Assembly: GCF_030254645.1 (NCBI RefSeq)
Contig: NZ_CP116346.1
Location: forward strand, 4,195,001 to 4,259,000
DNA length: 64,000 nt
Direction: 5' to 3'
Source: Paucibacter sediminis
Lineage (GTDB): Bacteria; Pseudomonadota; Gammaproteobacteria; Burkholderiales; Burkholderiaceae_C
Below the pieces are notes generated by a model. That model saw nothing but the letters and a program-made list of their open reading frames with translations, made no database searches and was not told the DNA's origin. The position numbers were made by a program, and so were the translations under genes. Positions 51,953-62,576 of this stretch are shown here, piece by piece. How positions within the stretch are numbered: the stretch's first letter is position 1; every line of letters starts with the position of its first letter.

Positions 51953-53056
51953 GCTCCGCGAACTGAAGAAAAACAAACCGAGATCGATGCCCAGGCGGTG
52001 ATGGCGCAACTGCAGGCCTGGGCGCTTGAGCTGGGATTCTCACAGATTGGCGTGGCCGATATCGACCTCAGCAGCGCCGAGCCTGGCTTGCTGGCCTGGC
52101 TGGCGGCGGGCTTTCACGGCAGCATGCATTACATGGCCAGCCATGGCCTCAAGCGCGCCCGGCCGGCCGAGCTGGTGCCGGGCACGGTGCGCGTGCTGAC
52201 CGCGCGCATGGACTATCTGCCCCAGCGGCTGCCGGGTGACTGGCAGGCGATCGAATGGCAGCGCCTGGCCGAGCCGCTGGCCGCCCAGGTCTCGCTCTAT
52301 GCCCGCGGCCGCGACTATCACAAGGTGCTGCGCCAGCGCCTGCAGCAGCTCGCCAGCCGGCTGGAGGCGCTGGTGGGGCCGCTGGGCTACCGCGTCTTCA
52401 CCGATTCCGCCCCGGTGCTGGAGGTGGAGCTGGCCAGCCGCTCCGGCATCGGCTGGCGCGGCAAGCACAGCCTGACCCTGCACCGCGAGGCCGGCTCGAT
52501 GTTCTTCCTGGGCGAGATCATGGTGGACCTGCCGCTGCCGCTGAGCGAGGCGGTCAGCGGCCATTGCGGGCAATGCACGGCCTGCATCGATGTCTGCCCG
52601 ACCCGCGCCATCGTCGCGCCCTACCAGGTGGATGCGCGGCGCTGCATCTCCTACCTGACGATCGAGTCGGACGAGCCGATCCCGCTGGAGCTGCGGCCGC
52701 TGCTGGGCAACCGCATCTATGGCTGCGACGACTGCCAGCTCGTCTGCCCCTGGAACAAGTTCGCGCAGCGCCACGCCCTGGCGGATTTCGACACCCGCGG
52801 CCCCTTCGAGGCGCCCACCCTGCTGCAGCTGTGGGGCTGGAGCGAGGCCGAGTTCCTGCGCCACACCGAGGGCTCGGCGATACGCCGCATCGGCCACGCG
52901 CGCTGGCAGCGCAACCTGGCGGTGGCGATGGGCAATGCGCTCAGGCAAGACCTGGCCCCGGCGGATGAGGCCGCGCTGCGCGCCGCGCTGCAGAAGCGAC
53001 TGCCGCAGGCCAGTGAGCTGCTGGCCGAACACATCCATTGGGCCTTAGAAACGTAG
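51944..53056 (+). CDS. queG: QueG, epoxyqueuosine reductase
   Basis: A 370-residue cobalamin- and iron-sulfur-dependent enzyme that performs the last step of queuosine synthesis on tRNA. The N-terminal part binds the substrate (GFHGSMHYMASHGLKR, DSAPVLEVELASRSGIGWRGKH). Two 4Fe-4S sites follow: CGQCTACIDVCP at about 206-217 and, later, CISY with GCDDCQLVCPWN. The ATG at 51944 lacks a clear ribosome site; ATG at 52001 would shorten it by 19 residues. Its last 12 bases overlap the convergent AEC gene. Confidence 0.95.
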   Translation: MQHAPRTEEKQTEIDAQAVMAQLQAWALELGFSQIGVADIDLSSAEPGLLAWLAAGFHGSMHYMASHGLKRARPAELVPGTVRVLTARMDYLPQRLPGDWQAIEWQRLAEPLAAQVSLYARGRDYHKVLRQRLQQLASRLEALVGPLGYRVFTDSAPVLEVELASRSGIGWRGKHSLTLHREAGSMFFLGEIMVDLPLPLSEAVSGHCGQCTACIDVCPTRAIVAPYQVDARRCISYLTIESDEPIPLELRPLLGNRIYGCDDCQLVCPWNKFAQRHALADFDTRGPFEAPTLLQLWGWSEAEFLRHTEGSAIRRIGHARWQRNLAVAMGNALRQDLAPADEAALRAALQKRLPQASELLAEHIHWALET

Positions 53057-53941
53057 CAGCATCAGCCACAGCGGCACGGTCAGCATGCCCAGCAGTGTCG
53101 AGACCGTCACCAGCCCGGCGACGAAGGAGGCGTGGCCGCCCATGCGCGCCGCCAGCACATAGGCGCTGGACGCGGTGGGCAGGGCGGCAAAGGCCACCAG
53201 GATGCTGCGCTGGCCCGGCGCCAACGCCAGCGCCCAGGCGAAGGCAAAGGCCAGCAGGGGCAGGGCGGCATGGCGTATCGCCAGCAGCGCGGCGGCCAGC
53301 TTGGGCGAATCCTTCAAGGCGCCCAGGCGCAGGCCGGCGCCCACCGCCATCAGGCCCAGGGGCAGGGCGGCCAGGCCGATCTTCTGCAGGCTGATGGCGG
53401 CGGCCTCGGGCAGGCGCAGGCCCAGCAGATTGGCCACCAAGCCGGCCAGGGTGCTGAGGATGAGCGGATTGCGCCCCAGCTCGCGCAGATAGCCGTGCCC
53501 GCCATGGCGCGCCAGCGGCCAGACCGCGGCCACATTGGCCAGCGGCACGCAGATGGCGATCAGCAGCGCCACCCAGGCCACGCCCTGCGCGCCCTGCAGG
53601 CGCTCGGCCAGGGCCAGCGCGATGAAGCTGTTGAAGCGAAAACCCACCTGGGCGCCCGAGGCATGGGTCTGCGCATCCACCCCGGGCCACAGGCGCAGCG
53701 CATAGGCCAGCAGCACGCCGCTGCCCACCACCGCCAGGCCGCCCAGGGCCAGGTGCAGGGTGGCGGCCGGCTGCAGCACGCTGCGCGAGATCGAGTTGAA
53801 CAGCAGCACCGGGAAGAGCAGGTAGTACACCAGCTTCTCGGCCGCCTCCCACACCGGGCGATCCAGGCTGGTGTAGCGACACAGGGCGAAGCCCGTCAGG
53901 ATCAGCAGAAAGTCAGGCAGCAGCAACAGCAGGTCCGTCAT
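53045..53941 (-). CDS. AEC-family transporter (auxin efflux carrier type)
   Basis: A 298-residue membrane protein with about ten hydrophobic segments in two inverted halves, the AEC fold seen in malonate (MdcF) and other carboxylate carriers. Conserved stretches are EKLVYYLLFPVLLFNSI, FNSFIALALAERLQG and, in the second half, ALPTASSAYVLAARMGG. The ATG at 53941 was chosen because it directly precedes segment 1. It is probably a secondary carrier for an organic anion; the substrate is unknown. Confidence 0.88.
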   Translation of the reverse strand: MTDLLLLLPDFLLILTGFALCRYTSLDRPVWEAAEKLVYYLLFPVLLFNSISRSVLQPAATLHLALGGLAVVGSGVLLAYALRLWPGVDAQTHASGAQVGFRFNSFIALALAERLQGAQGVAWVALLIAICVPLANVAAVWPLARHGGHGYLRELGRNPLILSTLAGLVANLLGLRLPEAAAISLQKIGLAALPLGLMAVGAGLRLGALKDSPKLAAALLAIRHAALPLLAFAFAWALALAPGQRSILVAFAALPTASSAYVLAARMGGHASFVAGLVTVSTLLGMLTVPLWLMLLRF

Positions 53942-54075
53942 GCGCCCAGTGTGCCTGCGGGCCGGGCGCGCCCCATGCGTGAGGCTACGTAATTCCGCTA
54001 GCATGGCTTGCGACCGGGCCGCCTAGCATCGCGGCAGGAGACATCCACCAAGACTACGACAAGGGAAACCTCACG

Positions 54076-55056
54076 ATGAAGCGCCGTCATTGCCTACAAG
54101 CCAGCGTGGCCCTGGCCGCCAGCACCCTGCTGACCCCGACCCTTTCGCATGCGCAGGGCTATCCCAACAAGCCGATCCGGCTGGTGGTGCCTTTTGCACC
54201 CGGCGGCACCACCGACATCGTGGCCCGCGTGGTGGCCGAGAAGCTGCACCTGGCGCTGGGCCAGACCGTGGTGGTGGAGAACAAGGCCGGCGGCGGCGGC
54301 AAGGTGGGTGCCAACGAAACCGCCAAGGCCGCGCCGGACGGTTATGCGCTGGGCATGGCGACGGTCTCGACCACCGCGGCCAACCCCGCCATCGACCCCA
54401 AGATTCCCTACAACCCGCTCACCGACTTCACCCCCATCACCAATGTGGCGGCCACGCCCAATGTGATCGCGGTGCACCCGAGCTTCCCGGCGCGCGACTA
54501 CAAGGGCTTTGTCGCCGAGCTCAAGAAGAACCCGGGCAAGTACAGCTTCGCCAGCTCCGGCACCGGCGGCATCGGCCATCTGCAGATGGAGCTCTACAAG
54601 AACCTGGCGGGCGTGTTCGTGCTGCACATCCCCTACCGCGGCGCCGGTCCGGCGTTGAATGACACGGTGGCCGGCCAGGTGCCGATGATTTTCGACAACC
54701 TGCCCTCGGCGCTGCCCTTCATCAAGGACGGGCGCCTGATCCCCATCGTGGTGGCGGCGCCGCAGCGCCTGACCCAGCTGCCCAATGTGCCCACCTTCAA
54801 GGAGGTCGGGCTGGAGCCAGTCAACCGCATGGCCTATTACGGCATCTATGGGCCCAAGGGTCTGCCCAAGGAGGTGGTGGACAAGGTCTATGCCGCCGTC
54901 AAGAAGACGCTGGAGCTGCCGGATGTGAAGAAGCGCATCGAGGACACCGGCTCGCTGATCGTGGCCAACACGCCCGAGCAGTTCGGCGCCCAGATCAAGG
55001 CCGAGTACGAGGTCTACAAAAAGGTCGTTGAACAGCAAAAGCTGAAACTTGACTGA
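54076..55056 (+). CDS. Bug-family tripartite tricarboxylate receptor (TctC-like)
   Basis: A 326-residue periplasmic solute-binding protein of the Bug/TctC family, very numerous in Burkholderiales. A signal peptide to about residue 26 (LSHAQG) precedes [29 protein letters not shown]. The ligand loop around [16 protein letters not shown] and the second bridge [21 protein letters not shown] are typical. No TctA/TctB permease is adjacent, which is usual for orphan Bug proteins. Its end overlaps xerD by 8 bases. Confidence 0.93.
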   Translation: MKRRHCLQASVALAASTLLTPTLSHAQGYPNKPIRLVVPFAPGGTTDIVARVVAEKLHLALGQTVVVENKAGGGGKVGANETAKAAPDGYALGMATVSTTAANPAIDPKIPYNPLTDFTPITNVAATPNVIAVHPSFPARDYKGFVAELKKNPGKYSFASSGTGGIGHLQMELYKNLAGVFVLHIPYRGAGPALNDTVAGQVPMIFDNLPSALPFIKDGRLIPIVVAAPQRLTQLPNVPTFKEVGLEPVNRMAYYGIYGPKGLPKEVVDKVYAAVKKTLELPDVKKRIEDTGSLIVANTPEQFGAQIKAEYEVYKKVVEQQKLKLD

Positions 55057-55954
55057 GCTTCTTGAGCGCAGCCGGCTAGGTATAGACGCTTTTGTCGAAG
55101 CCCTCTGGATCGAGGACGGGCTGGCACGCAACACCCTGGAGGCTTACAAGCGCGACCTGCTGCTGCTGGCCGACTGGCTGGCGCGCGAGCCCGGCCGCGC
55201 GCTGGACGAGGCCCGCGAGCTGGACCTGCTGGGCTATGCCAGCGCGCGCCACGAGGCCAGCCGCGCCACCAGCGCGAACCGGCGGCTCTCGGTGTTCAAG
55301 CGCTATTTCCGCTGGGCGCTGCGTGAGCAGCGCTGCACGCAAGACCCGACCCTGCGCCTGCAGAACGCCCGCCAGCCGCTGCGCGTGCCCAAGACGCTTG
55401 GCGAGGGCCAGATCGAGGCCCTGCTGTCGGCGCCGAACGTCGGCGAGCCGCTGGGCCTGCGCGACCGCGCCATGTTGGAGCTGATGTATGCCAGCGGCCT
55501 GCGCGTGAGCGAGCTGGTGACCCTCAAGAGCGTGCATGTGGGCATGAAGGAGGCGGCGCTGCGCATCACCGGCAAGGGCAGCAAGGAGCGCCTCGTGCCC
55601 TTTGGCGAGGAGGCCCATGGCTGGCTCTTGCGCTATCTGCAGGAGGCGCGCGCCGAGCTGTTGCAGGGGCGGCGCAGCGAGGCGCTGTTCGTGACCGTGC
55701 AGGGCGAGGGCATGAGCCGGCAGATGTTCTGGAAACTGGTGAAGAAATACGCCGTCGAGGCCGGAATCCTGGCGCCGATCTCACCGCATACGCTGAGACA
55801 CGCCTTCGCCACCCATCTGCTCAACCACGGCGCCGATCTGCGTGCGGTGCAGCTGCTACTGGGGCACGCCGACCTTTCCACCACCCAGATCTACACCCAT
55901 GTGGCGCGCGAGCGGCTCAAGAGCCTGCATGCGGCGCACCACCCGCGTGGGTAG
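55049..55954 (+). CDS. xerD: XerD, tyrosine recombinase
   Basis: A 301-residue site-specific recombinase that resolves chromosome dimers at dif with XerC. All catalytic residues are present: R152 (GLRVSELV), K176 (GKGSKER), H247 and R250 (HTLRHAF), H273 (LGHADLST) and the nucleophile Y282 (QIYTHV). A TTG start at 55049 is proposed, overlapping the Bug gene; no ATG lies near the expected N-terminus. This is the housekeeping enzyme rather than a mobile-element integrase. Confidence 0.92.
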   Translation: MTELLERSRLGIDAFVEALWIEDGLARNTLEAYKRDLLLLADWLAREPGRALDEARELDLLGYASARHEASRATSANRRLSVFKRYFRWALREQRCTQDPTLRLQNARQPLRVPKTLGEGQIEALLSAPNVGEPLGLRDRAMLELMYASGLRVSELVTLKSVHVGMKEAALRITGKGSKERLVPFGEEAHGWLLRYLQEARAELLQGRRSEALFVTVQGEGMSRQMFWKLVKKYAVEAGILAPISPHTLRHAFATHLLNHGADLRAVQLLLGHADLSTTQIYTHVARERLKSLHAAHHPRG

Positions 55955-55963
55955 GAGGCCTTC

Positions 55964-56524
55964 ATGAATGCGATCATCGCCATCATTCTCGCGCTCGTCG
56001 CGAACGTCGCCACGGCTGCCGAGTGGGCCTATCAGCGCGTCGACGCTACGGACGCATCGAAGAATCGAACCATCACCTACTCGGTCGATGATGCGGGCAA
56101 CAAGCTCATCATCTTCGGCCGCAGCGGAGCGGGCCGCGAATTCGCAGCATTCCAAGGCATGATCATTGCCGATGTCTGGGGCGACGGTCCAAAGGACACC
56201 GGCATGGGGAAGGCGTACGCGCTCGGTACTACCTGGAAACACCAGTACGAATACGCGAACGACAAGGAAAACCATGTCGTGAGCATCACCTACACGGTCG
56301 CGCCTGGTGAAAAGGCGACCTTCGACAACGTGTCATACGACACCGTTCGCATCACGGGCCTCGCCACCTACACCACGAGCCGCGGATACAACGGATCCAT
56401 CACGCGCGAGTGTTTGTACGCCGAAGCCGTTCGTAACTGTATCGTCTACAAGCAACGCACGCGCGGCTCGACTGGCACCGTCTACAACGACACCACGGCA
56501 ACACTCCTTGCCTACAAGCCCTGA
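55964..56524 (+). CDS. Orphan secreted protein
   Basis: A predicted 186-residue exported protein with signal peptide MNAIIAIILALVANVATAAEW and a strong ribosome site (AGGAGG 7 bases upstream). The mature part is beta-rich (EYANDKENHVVSITYTVAPGEKATFDNVSYDTVRITG). It has a single cysteine pair near the end (RECLYAEAVRNCIVY). No family is recognised. Sampled GC is 57% (56041-56100) and 63% (56341-56400), a little below the neighbours. It lies 9 bases after xerD. Confidence 0.72.
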   Translation: MNAIIAIILALVANVATAAEWAYQRVDATDASKNRTITYSVDDAGNKLIIFGRSGAGREFAAFQGMIIADVWGDGPKDTGMGKAYALGTTWKHQYEYANDKENHVVSITYTVAPGEKATFDNVSYDTVRITGLATYTTSRGYNGSITRECLYAEAVRNCIVYKQRTRGSTGTVYNDTTATLLAYKP

Positions 56525-56808
56525 ACAGCTATTCATGCGCTGTTCACGGGCATGCAGAGGCAAGCATGACGAATTTCCTGAAATGCCCCATGTGGAGGTC
56601 GCCGAAGGTAGTTGTCCCGTGCTGCGGCAGCGCGCGCCGCGGAGGCGTTCGGTCCACGCTGGCCCTATTCGATCGTCTGATTCAGGTGTCAGGCGAGAGG
56701 TCCGTGGCGTTCTGAATGTTGTCAGCGCGGCTGTCATCGGTGCCTGCCGCCGTGCTCCGGCTCGGTCGCATCGCCCGTGACGTGGCTTTTGATGCCTAGC
56801 ATCGGGCA
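56525..56808. other. Noncoding spacer
   Basis: About 284 bases between the orphan secreted protein and the lrp-like gene with no credible gene. Its right end has GATGCC (56791-56796) / GGCATC (56805-56810), a short hairpin reaching the stop codon of the convergent lrp-like gene. Nothing else was recognised. Confidence 0.4.
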
Positions 56809-57294
56809 TCAGCGCACCGGTAGGCCCGACGGCGGCTTGATCTCCTCCAGGCAGATCATCGAGCGCACGTCGGCCACCCCTTCCAGCTGCATCAGCTTGT
56901 CGGTGAGGAATTGCGAGAGCGCCTTGAGATCGCTGGCCACCACCTTGAGCAGGTAGTCGCAATCGCCCGAGACGGTGTGGCACTCGAGGATCTGCGGGAA
57001 GTCGCGCAGCAAGGCCTCCAGCTCGCGCACCCGTGCAAAGGCCTGGGCCTCGATGTTGAGGCTGACGAAGGCGGTCACCCCCAGGCCCAGGCTGGCGGGC
57101 GCCACCAGGGCGCGGTAACCCTGCAGCACGCCGCGCTCCTCCAGCGCGCGCACGCGACGAAAGCATTGCGGCGGCGAGAGATGGATCTGCGCCGCCAGGT
57201 CCACATTCGAGATGCGGCCATCGCGCTGCAGGATCTCGAGGATCTTGCTGTCGATGGCGTCCAGGGTGGGTGGGGCAGGGGTGGCGGCTGGCAT
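56809..57294 (-). CDS. Lrp/AsnC-family regulator
   Basis: A 161-residue Lrp/AsnC protein: an N-terminal helix-turn-helix (about 12-55; LDAIDSKILEILQRDGRISNVDLAAQIHLSPPQCFRRV) and a RAM ligand-binding domain with VSGDCDYLLKVVASD. Such regulators respond to amino acids. The start at 57294 opens a short Ala/Pro-rich lead. It is divergent from marC with only 42 bases between, so the two may share an operator. Confidence 0.92.
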   Translation of the reverse strand: MPAATPAPPTLDAIDSKILEILQRDGRISNVDLAAQIHLSPPQCFRRVRALEERGVLQGYRALVAPASLGLGVTAFVSLNIEAQAFARVRELEALLRDFPQILECHTVSGDCDYLLKVVASDLKALSQFLTDKLMQLEGVADVRSMICLEEIKPPSGLPVR

Positions 57295-57336
57295 AGAAGC
57301 GCAGTCTAAGGGCTGACCCTGAGGGACAATCCCGCG

Positions 57337-57939
57337 ATGGACCATAGCTTTCTCTCCGCCTTCATCCTGCTGCTGCTGGTCTTGGACCCGCTGGGCAGCC
57401 TGCCCATCTTCATTTCCATCATGCGCGAGGTGCCCAAGCCGCGCCGCACCCGCATGGCGGCGCGCGAGGTGGGCATTGCCTTCGCGGTGCTGTTCGCCTT
57501 CATGTTCCTGGGCGGCAGCTTTCTGCAAGTGATGCATCTCTCCGAGCGTTCGCTGGAGGTGGCCGGCGGGGTGATCCTGCTCATCATCGCGATCCGCATG
57601 ATCTTCGGCAGCGCCGGCGAGTCGGCCTATGGCATCGAGCCCGGCCGCGAACCCTTCATCTTCCCCCTGGCCGTGCCCCTGCTGGCCGGCCCCTCGGCGA
57701 TGGCCACGGTGCTGCTGCTGGCCTCGCGCCAGCCCGAGCGCATCTTCGACTGGATCGGCGCGCTCACCGCCGCCATGCTGGTCTCGGGCCTGACCCTCCT
57801 GCTGGCCGATCGCATCCGCAAGATCCTGGGCGACTCGGTGGTCTCGGCGATCGAGAAGCTGATGGGCCTGGTGCTGACCGCGATTGCGGTGGAAATGGTG
57901 CTGGCCGGGTTGAAGCGCTATTTCATCGGTGGCCTGTGA
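57337..57939 (+). CDS. MarC-family membrane protein (YhgN-like)
   Basis: A 200-residue inner-membrane protein with six predicted segments of the MarC family. Conserved stretches are LLLVLDPLGSLPIF, the GGVILLIIAIRMIFG segment and FPLAVPLLAGPSAMATVLLLA. Despite the family name no role in drug resistance is established; YhgN/MarC may be a transporter. It is divergent from the lrp-like gene and is followed by the AT-rich aceA promoter. Confidence 0.92.
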   Translation: MDHSFLSAFILLLLVLDPLGSLPIFISIMREVPKPRRTRMAAREVGIAFAVLFAFMFLGGSFLQVMHLSERSLEVAGGVILLIIAIRMIFGSAGESAYGIEPGREPFIFPLAVPLLAGPSAMATVLLLASRQPERIFDWIGALTAAMLVSGLTLLLADRIRKILGDSVVSAIEKLMGLVLTAIAVEMVLAGLKRYFIGGL

Positions 57940-58089
57940 CTGGCCTAAATTTCACGATACGAAACAGCGTTATCAGATCGCAAAATTTCGGCTTGCTGCG
58001 CTGCCGCAATTTTTCTCATTATGGTGAGTGTCGTTTCACAATCCGATGTCATCAATACAAGCTATTGATTTTAAAGGGAAACATTTTTA

Positions 58090-58112
58090 GTCTTATATAA
58101 GACACAAGTCTT
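58090..58112. promoter_or_regulatory. aceA upstream palindromes (three GTCTT half-sites)
   Basis: GTCTTATATAAGAC (58090-58103) is a perfect palindrome. It overlaps AAGACACAAGTCTT (58099-58112), an inverted repeat of the same half-site. It lies about 75-97 bases upstream of the isocitrate lyase ATG in a clearly AT-rich 247-base spacer (57940-58186). That spacer also contains a CRP-like GTGAG-N7-TTCACA near 58025-58043. A regulator of glyoxylate or acetate metabolism is a plausible binder. Confidence 0.55.
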
Positions 58113-58186
58113 CCACGAAAGCTGGCAAAGGCCTAATCTAGGACCCATCGAATCCTTTGTTTTTCACCTCACAGCAGGAGCTTTCC

Positions 58187-59485
<1,299 letters not shown>

Positions 59486-59506
59486 TCGCGATCGCGTTCA
59501 GCAGCC

Positions 59507-59536
59507 GGCCCGAACTCAAAAGGTTCGGGCCTTTTT
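59507..59536 (+). terminator. Rho-independent terminator of aceA
   Basis: GGCCCGAAC (59507-59515), loop of 7 bases, GTTCGGGCC (59523-59531), then TTTTT (59532-59536). It is a perfect 9-base stem plus T-run, 21 bases after the stop codon. Confidence 0.9.
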
Positions 59537-59553
59537 CATGCCTGTGCCTGTCT

Positions 59554-60702
59554 CTACATGGAGGCGCGCAGCAGCGCCGCGTACTCCTCGCGCGTGGCCA
59601 CGCGCGGGTTGGTCTTGTGGCAATGGTCCTTCATCGCGCCGTCGATGACGCGCTCGAAGAGGTCTTCTGTCACGCCCAATGCCGCCAGCCCACTCGCCAG
59701 ACCCAGGCGTGCATTCATGTCCCGCAGGGCCTCGGCCATCGCCTCGCCGGCAGGATCGCAGCGCGCGATGCCCATCGCCTGCGCCATGCGTGGCAGGCGC
59801 GCATCCTGCTGCAGGCTCTCATGCTGGGCGTTGAAGCGCACCACCGCCGGCAGGAACATCGCGTTCAGCGTGCCATGGTGCAGGCGCGGGTTCACGCCGC
59901 CCAGCGAATGGCTCAGCGAATGCACCGCACCCAGGCCCTTCTGGAAGGCCATCGCACCTTGCATGCTGGCGCTCATCATCTGCAGGCGCGCATCGCGGTC
60001 GCTGCCGTCGCGGGTGGCGCGCTCGATCGCGGCCCAGCCGCGCCGCAGGCCTTCCAGCGCGATGCCGTCGGCGGGCGGGTTGAAGGCCGCGGACATGAAG
60101 GTCTCCATGCAATGCGCAATCGCGTCCATGCCAGTGGCGGCCGTCAGCAGCGGCGGCAGGCCCAGGGTCAGCTCGGGATCGCAGATCGCCGACTTGGGCA
60201 GCAGCTCCCAGTTGTGGAAGCCCAGCTTGCGCCCATCGTCCACGATGACGATGGCGCCGCGCGCCACCTCGCTGCCGGTGCCGGCGGTGGTGGGCATCGC
60301 GATCAGCGGCAGCACCGCCTTGGTGATCAGCCCGCTGCCGCCCTCGATGGTGGCGTAGCGCGTGAGCGGCCCCTCGTGGGTGGCGGCGATCGCCACGCCC
60401 TTGGCCAGGTCCATGGCCGAGCCGCCGCCGATGGCGATCAGGCCGTCGCAGCCGCCCTCGCGCCAGGCCTGCACACCCAGGCGCACCGCCGCCTCGGTGG
60501 GGTTGGCGGGGGTGCCGTCGAACACGGGCAGGGCAGGGCCCTGCCAGCCGGACAGCGCCAGCTCCAGCACGCCGGCCGCGCGCACGCCGGCATCGGTGAT
60601 CACCAGCGGCCGGCGCATGCCGATGCGCGCGCATTCGGCGCCCAGCCACTCGCGCGCGCCATGTGCGAGGTGGATATGGGTGAGGTACTGGATCAGGGCC
60701 AT
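59554..60702 (-). CDS. Iron-containing alcohol dehydrogenase
   Basis: A 382-residue group III alcohol dehydrogenase. NAD-binding stretches are IAIGGGSAMDLAKGVAI and AMPTTAGTGSEV. The metal ligands sit in GMDAIAHCMETF, VHSLSHSLGGVNPRLHHGTLNAM (three histidine positions) and the late DHCHKTNPR. It resembles 4-hydroxybutyrate/1,3-propanediol-type dehydrogenases; the exact alcohol is unknown. It is convergent with aceA and divergent from the esterase gene. Confidence 0.92.
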   Translation of the reverse strand: MALIQYLTHIHLAHGAREWLGAECARIGMRRPLVITDAGVRAAGVLELALSGWQGPALPVFDGTPANPTEAAVRLGVQAWREGGCDGLIAIGGGSAMDLAKGVAIAATHEGPLTRYATIEGGSGLITKAVLPLIAMPTTAGTGSEVARGAIVIVDDGRKLGFHNWELLPKSAICDPELTLGLPPLLTAATGMDAIAHCMETFMSAAFNPPADGIALEGLRRGWAAIERATRDGSDRDARLQMMSASMQGAMAFQKGLGAVHSLSHSLGGVNPRLHHGTLNAMFLPAVVRFNAQHESLQQDARLPRMAQAMGIARCDPAGEAMAEALRDMNARLGLASGLAALGVTEDLFERVIDGAMKDHCHKTNPRVATREEYAALLRASM

Positions 60703-60774
60703 GCTGGTGTTCCTTCCTAGTCTGCGAAAATCCGCCATCGTTGGATTGGCCGAGCCTAAGCCCTGGAGTTCTTG

Positions 60775-61722
60775 TTGAGTAGCACCTTGTTGACACCGCG
60801 CATGGCGGGTGTGCTGACGCGCATCCACCGCGCCAACCGCCCGGCCTTTCATTCCCTCACGCCCAAGCAGGCCCGCATTGGCTACCTGATGGGGGCCGAG
60901 ATCCTGGACCTGCCGCGCGCGCCGCTGCCCCGCGTGGAGAACCTCAGCGTACCGGGCGCCGAGGGGCCGCTGGCCGCGCGCCTGTATGCGCCCAAGACCG
61001 CCGAGGAAGCCAGGCTGCCGGTGCTGCTCTATCTGCATGGCGGCGGCTTCACCATCGGCAGCCTGGAAACGCACGACTCGCTGTGCCGGCAGCTCGCGCT
61101 GCGCAGCGGCGCGGCGGTGCTGTCGCTGGACTACCGGCTCGCGCCGGAGCACAAATTCCCCGCCGCGGTGGACGATGCCTGGGCGGTGATGCGCTGGTTG
61201 CCGGGTGCGGCCGCGGCCCTGGGGCTGGACGGCAGCCGCATCGCCGTGGGCGGCGACAGCGCCGGCGGCACGCTGGCGGCGGTGTGTGCGCTGCACGCGC
61301 GCGATCTCGGGCAAGACCTGGCCCTGCAGCTGCTGATCACTCCCGGCACCTGCGCCCATGCCGACACGCCCTCGCACAAGCTGTTCGCCAACGGCTTCCT
61401 GCTCGACGCGGCGGCGATCGCCTGGTTCTTCGACCATTACATCGAGCACCATCACAAGCGCGACTGGCGCTTCGCACCCATGGAGGCGCCCGACCACAGC
61501 GGCCTGGCCCCGGCCTGCGTGATCCTGGCCGAATGCGATCCGCTGGTGGACGAGGGCGTCGCCTACGCCGACCTGCTGCGCGCCAATGGCGCTACGGTGC
61601 AGCTGGAGCTGTACCGCGGCGTGACCCATGATTTCATCAAGATGGGCCGCAGCATTCCCGAGGCCCTGCTGGCGCTGGACGCCTGCGCCCTGGCGCTGAA
61701 GGAGGCGCTTTTCAAGCCATGA
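60775..61722 (+). CDS. Alpha/beta hydrolase, HSL-type esterase
   Basis: A carboxylesterase/lipase of about 315 residues from the hormone-sensitive-lipase family. The oxyanion motif is LHGGGFTIGS, the nucleophile serine is in GDSAGGTLAA, the acid is in ECDPLVDEG and the histidine in VTHDFIKM. A TTG at 60775 is preferred because GGAG lies 6 bases upstream; ATG at 60802 would remove 9 residues. It overlaps the next gene as ATGA, implying joint action or coupled control. Confidence 0.88.
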   Translation: MSSTLLTPRMAGVLTRIHRANRPAFHSLTPKQARIGYLMGAEILDLPRAPLPRVENLSVPGAEGPLAARLYAPKTAEEARLPVLLYLHGGGFTIGSLETHDSLCRQLALRSGAAVLSLDYRLAPEHKFPAAVDDAWAVMRWLPGAAAALGLDGSRIAVGGDSAGGTLAAVCALHARDLGQDLALQLLITPGTCAHADTPSHKLFANGFLLDAAAIAWFFDHYIEHHHKRDWRFAPMEAPDHSGLAPACVILAECDPLVDEGVAYADLLRANGATVQLELYRGVTHDFIKMGRSIPEALLALDACALALKEALFKP

Positions 61723-62576
61723 ACCGCAGCAACTTCCGTTTCTTCGAGCGCCTGCGCGTGCGCTGGGCCGAGATTGACGCCCAGCAAATCGTCTTCAACG
61801 GCCATTACCTGACCTACTTCGACACCGCCGTGGGCGGCTACTGGCGCGCCCTGGCGCTGCCCTATGCCGAAACCATGCAGTCGCTGGGCGGCGACCTGTT
61901 CGTGCGCAAGGCGACGCTGGAATACCTGGGCTCGGCGCGCTATGACGATCAGCTCGAGATCGGCGTGCGCTGCGAGCGCGTCGGCAACAGCTCCATGCTG
62001 GTGCAATGCGCGGTGTTCCGCGCCGACGAGCTGCTGGTGCATGGCGAGCTGATCTATGTGTTCGCCGACGCGCAGACCCAGACCCCCAAGCCGGTGCCCG
62101 AGACCCTGCGCCAGGCGCTCACCGGCTTCGAGGCTGGCGCGGCCATGGTCGAAGTGCATGTCGGCGCCTGGTCGGAGCTGGGCACCGACGCCAGCCGGAT
62201 TCGCCAGGCGGTGTTCGTCGACGAACAGAAGATCCCGGCCGAGATGGAATGGGACGCCGGCGACGCCAGCTGCCTGCATGCGGTGGCCTACAACCGCCTT
62301 GGCAAGGCCCTGGCCACGGGCCGACTGCTGGAGCATGTGCCGGGCGTGGCCAAGATCGGCCGCATGGCGGTGCTGCGGCCGATGCGCGGCGGCCAGGTCG
62401 GGCGCCAGGTGCTGGAAGCGCTGATGGCGGCCGGCCGCGAGCGCGGCTACCGCGAGGTGCTGCTGCACGCGCAGCTCAGCGCCGCCGGTTTCTACACCCG
62501 TGCCGGCTTTGTGCAGCGCGGCCCGGTGTTCGAGGAGGCCGGCATCGGCCATGTGGAGATGGTGCGCGACCTTTGA
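61719..62576 (+). CDS. Fused YbgC-like thioesterase and GNAT acetyltransferase
   Basis: A 285-residue two-domain protein. Residues about 8-135 form a 4-hydroxybenzoyl-CoA thioesterase/YbgC hotdog domain (VRWAEIDAQQIVFNGHYLTYFD, with the usual Asp-containing motif). Residues about 140-285 are a GNAT domain of ElaA type (RQAVFVDEQKIPAEMEWD, acetyl-CoA loop in RGGQVGRQVLEAL, then AAGFYTRAGF). The fusion suggests a shared acyl-CoA substrate pool. It starts inside the stop of the esterase gene. Confidence 0.9.
   Translation: MNRSNFRFFERLRVRWAEIDAQQIVFNGHYLTYFDTAVGGYWRALALPYAETMQSLGGDLFVRKATLEYLGSARYDDQLEIGVRCERVGNSSMLVQCAVFRADELLVHGELIYVFADAQTQTPKPVPETLRQALTGFEAGAAMVEVHVGAWSELGTDASRIRQAVFVDEQKIPAEMEWDAGDASCLHAVAYNRLGKALATGRLLEHVPGVAKIGRMAVLRPMRGGQVGRQVLEALMAAGRERGYREVLLHAQLSAAGFYTRAGFVQRGPVFEEAGIGHVEMVRDL

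Noticed and set aside
55049-55954. Tyrosine recombinase as sign of an integrated element
   Set aside because: Length, catalytic residues and surroundings fit the housekeeping XerD; no attachment-site repeats or phage genes were seen.
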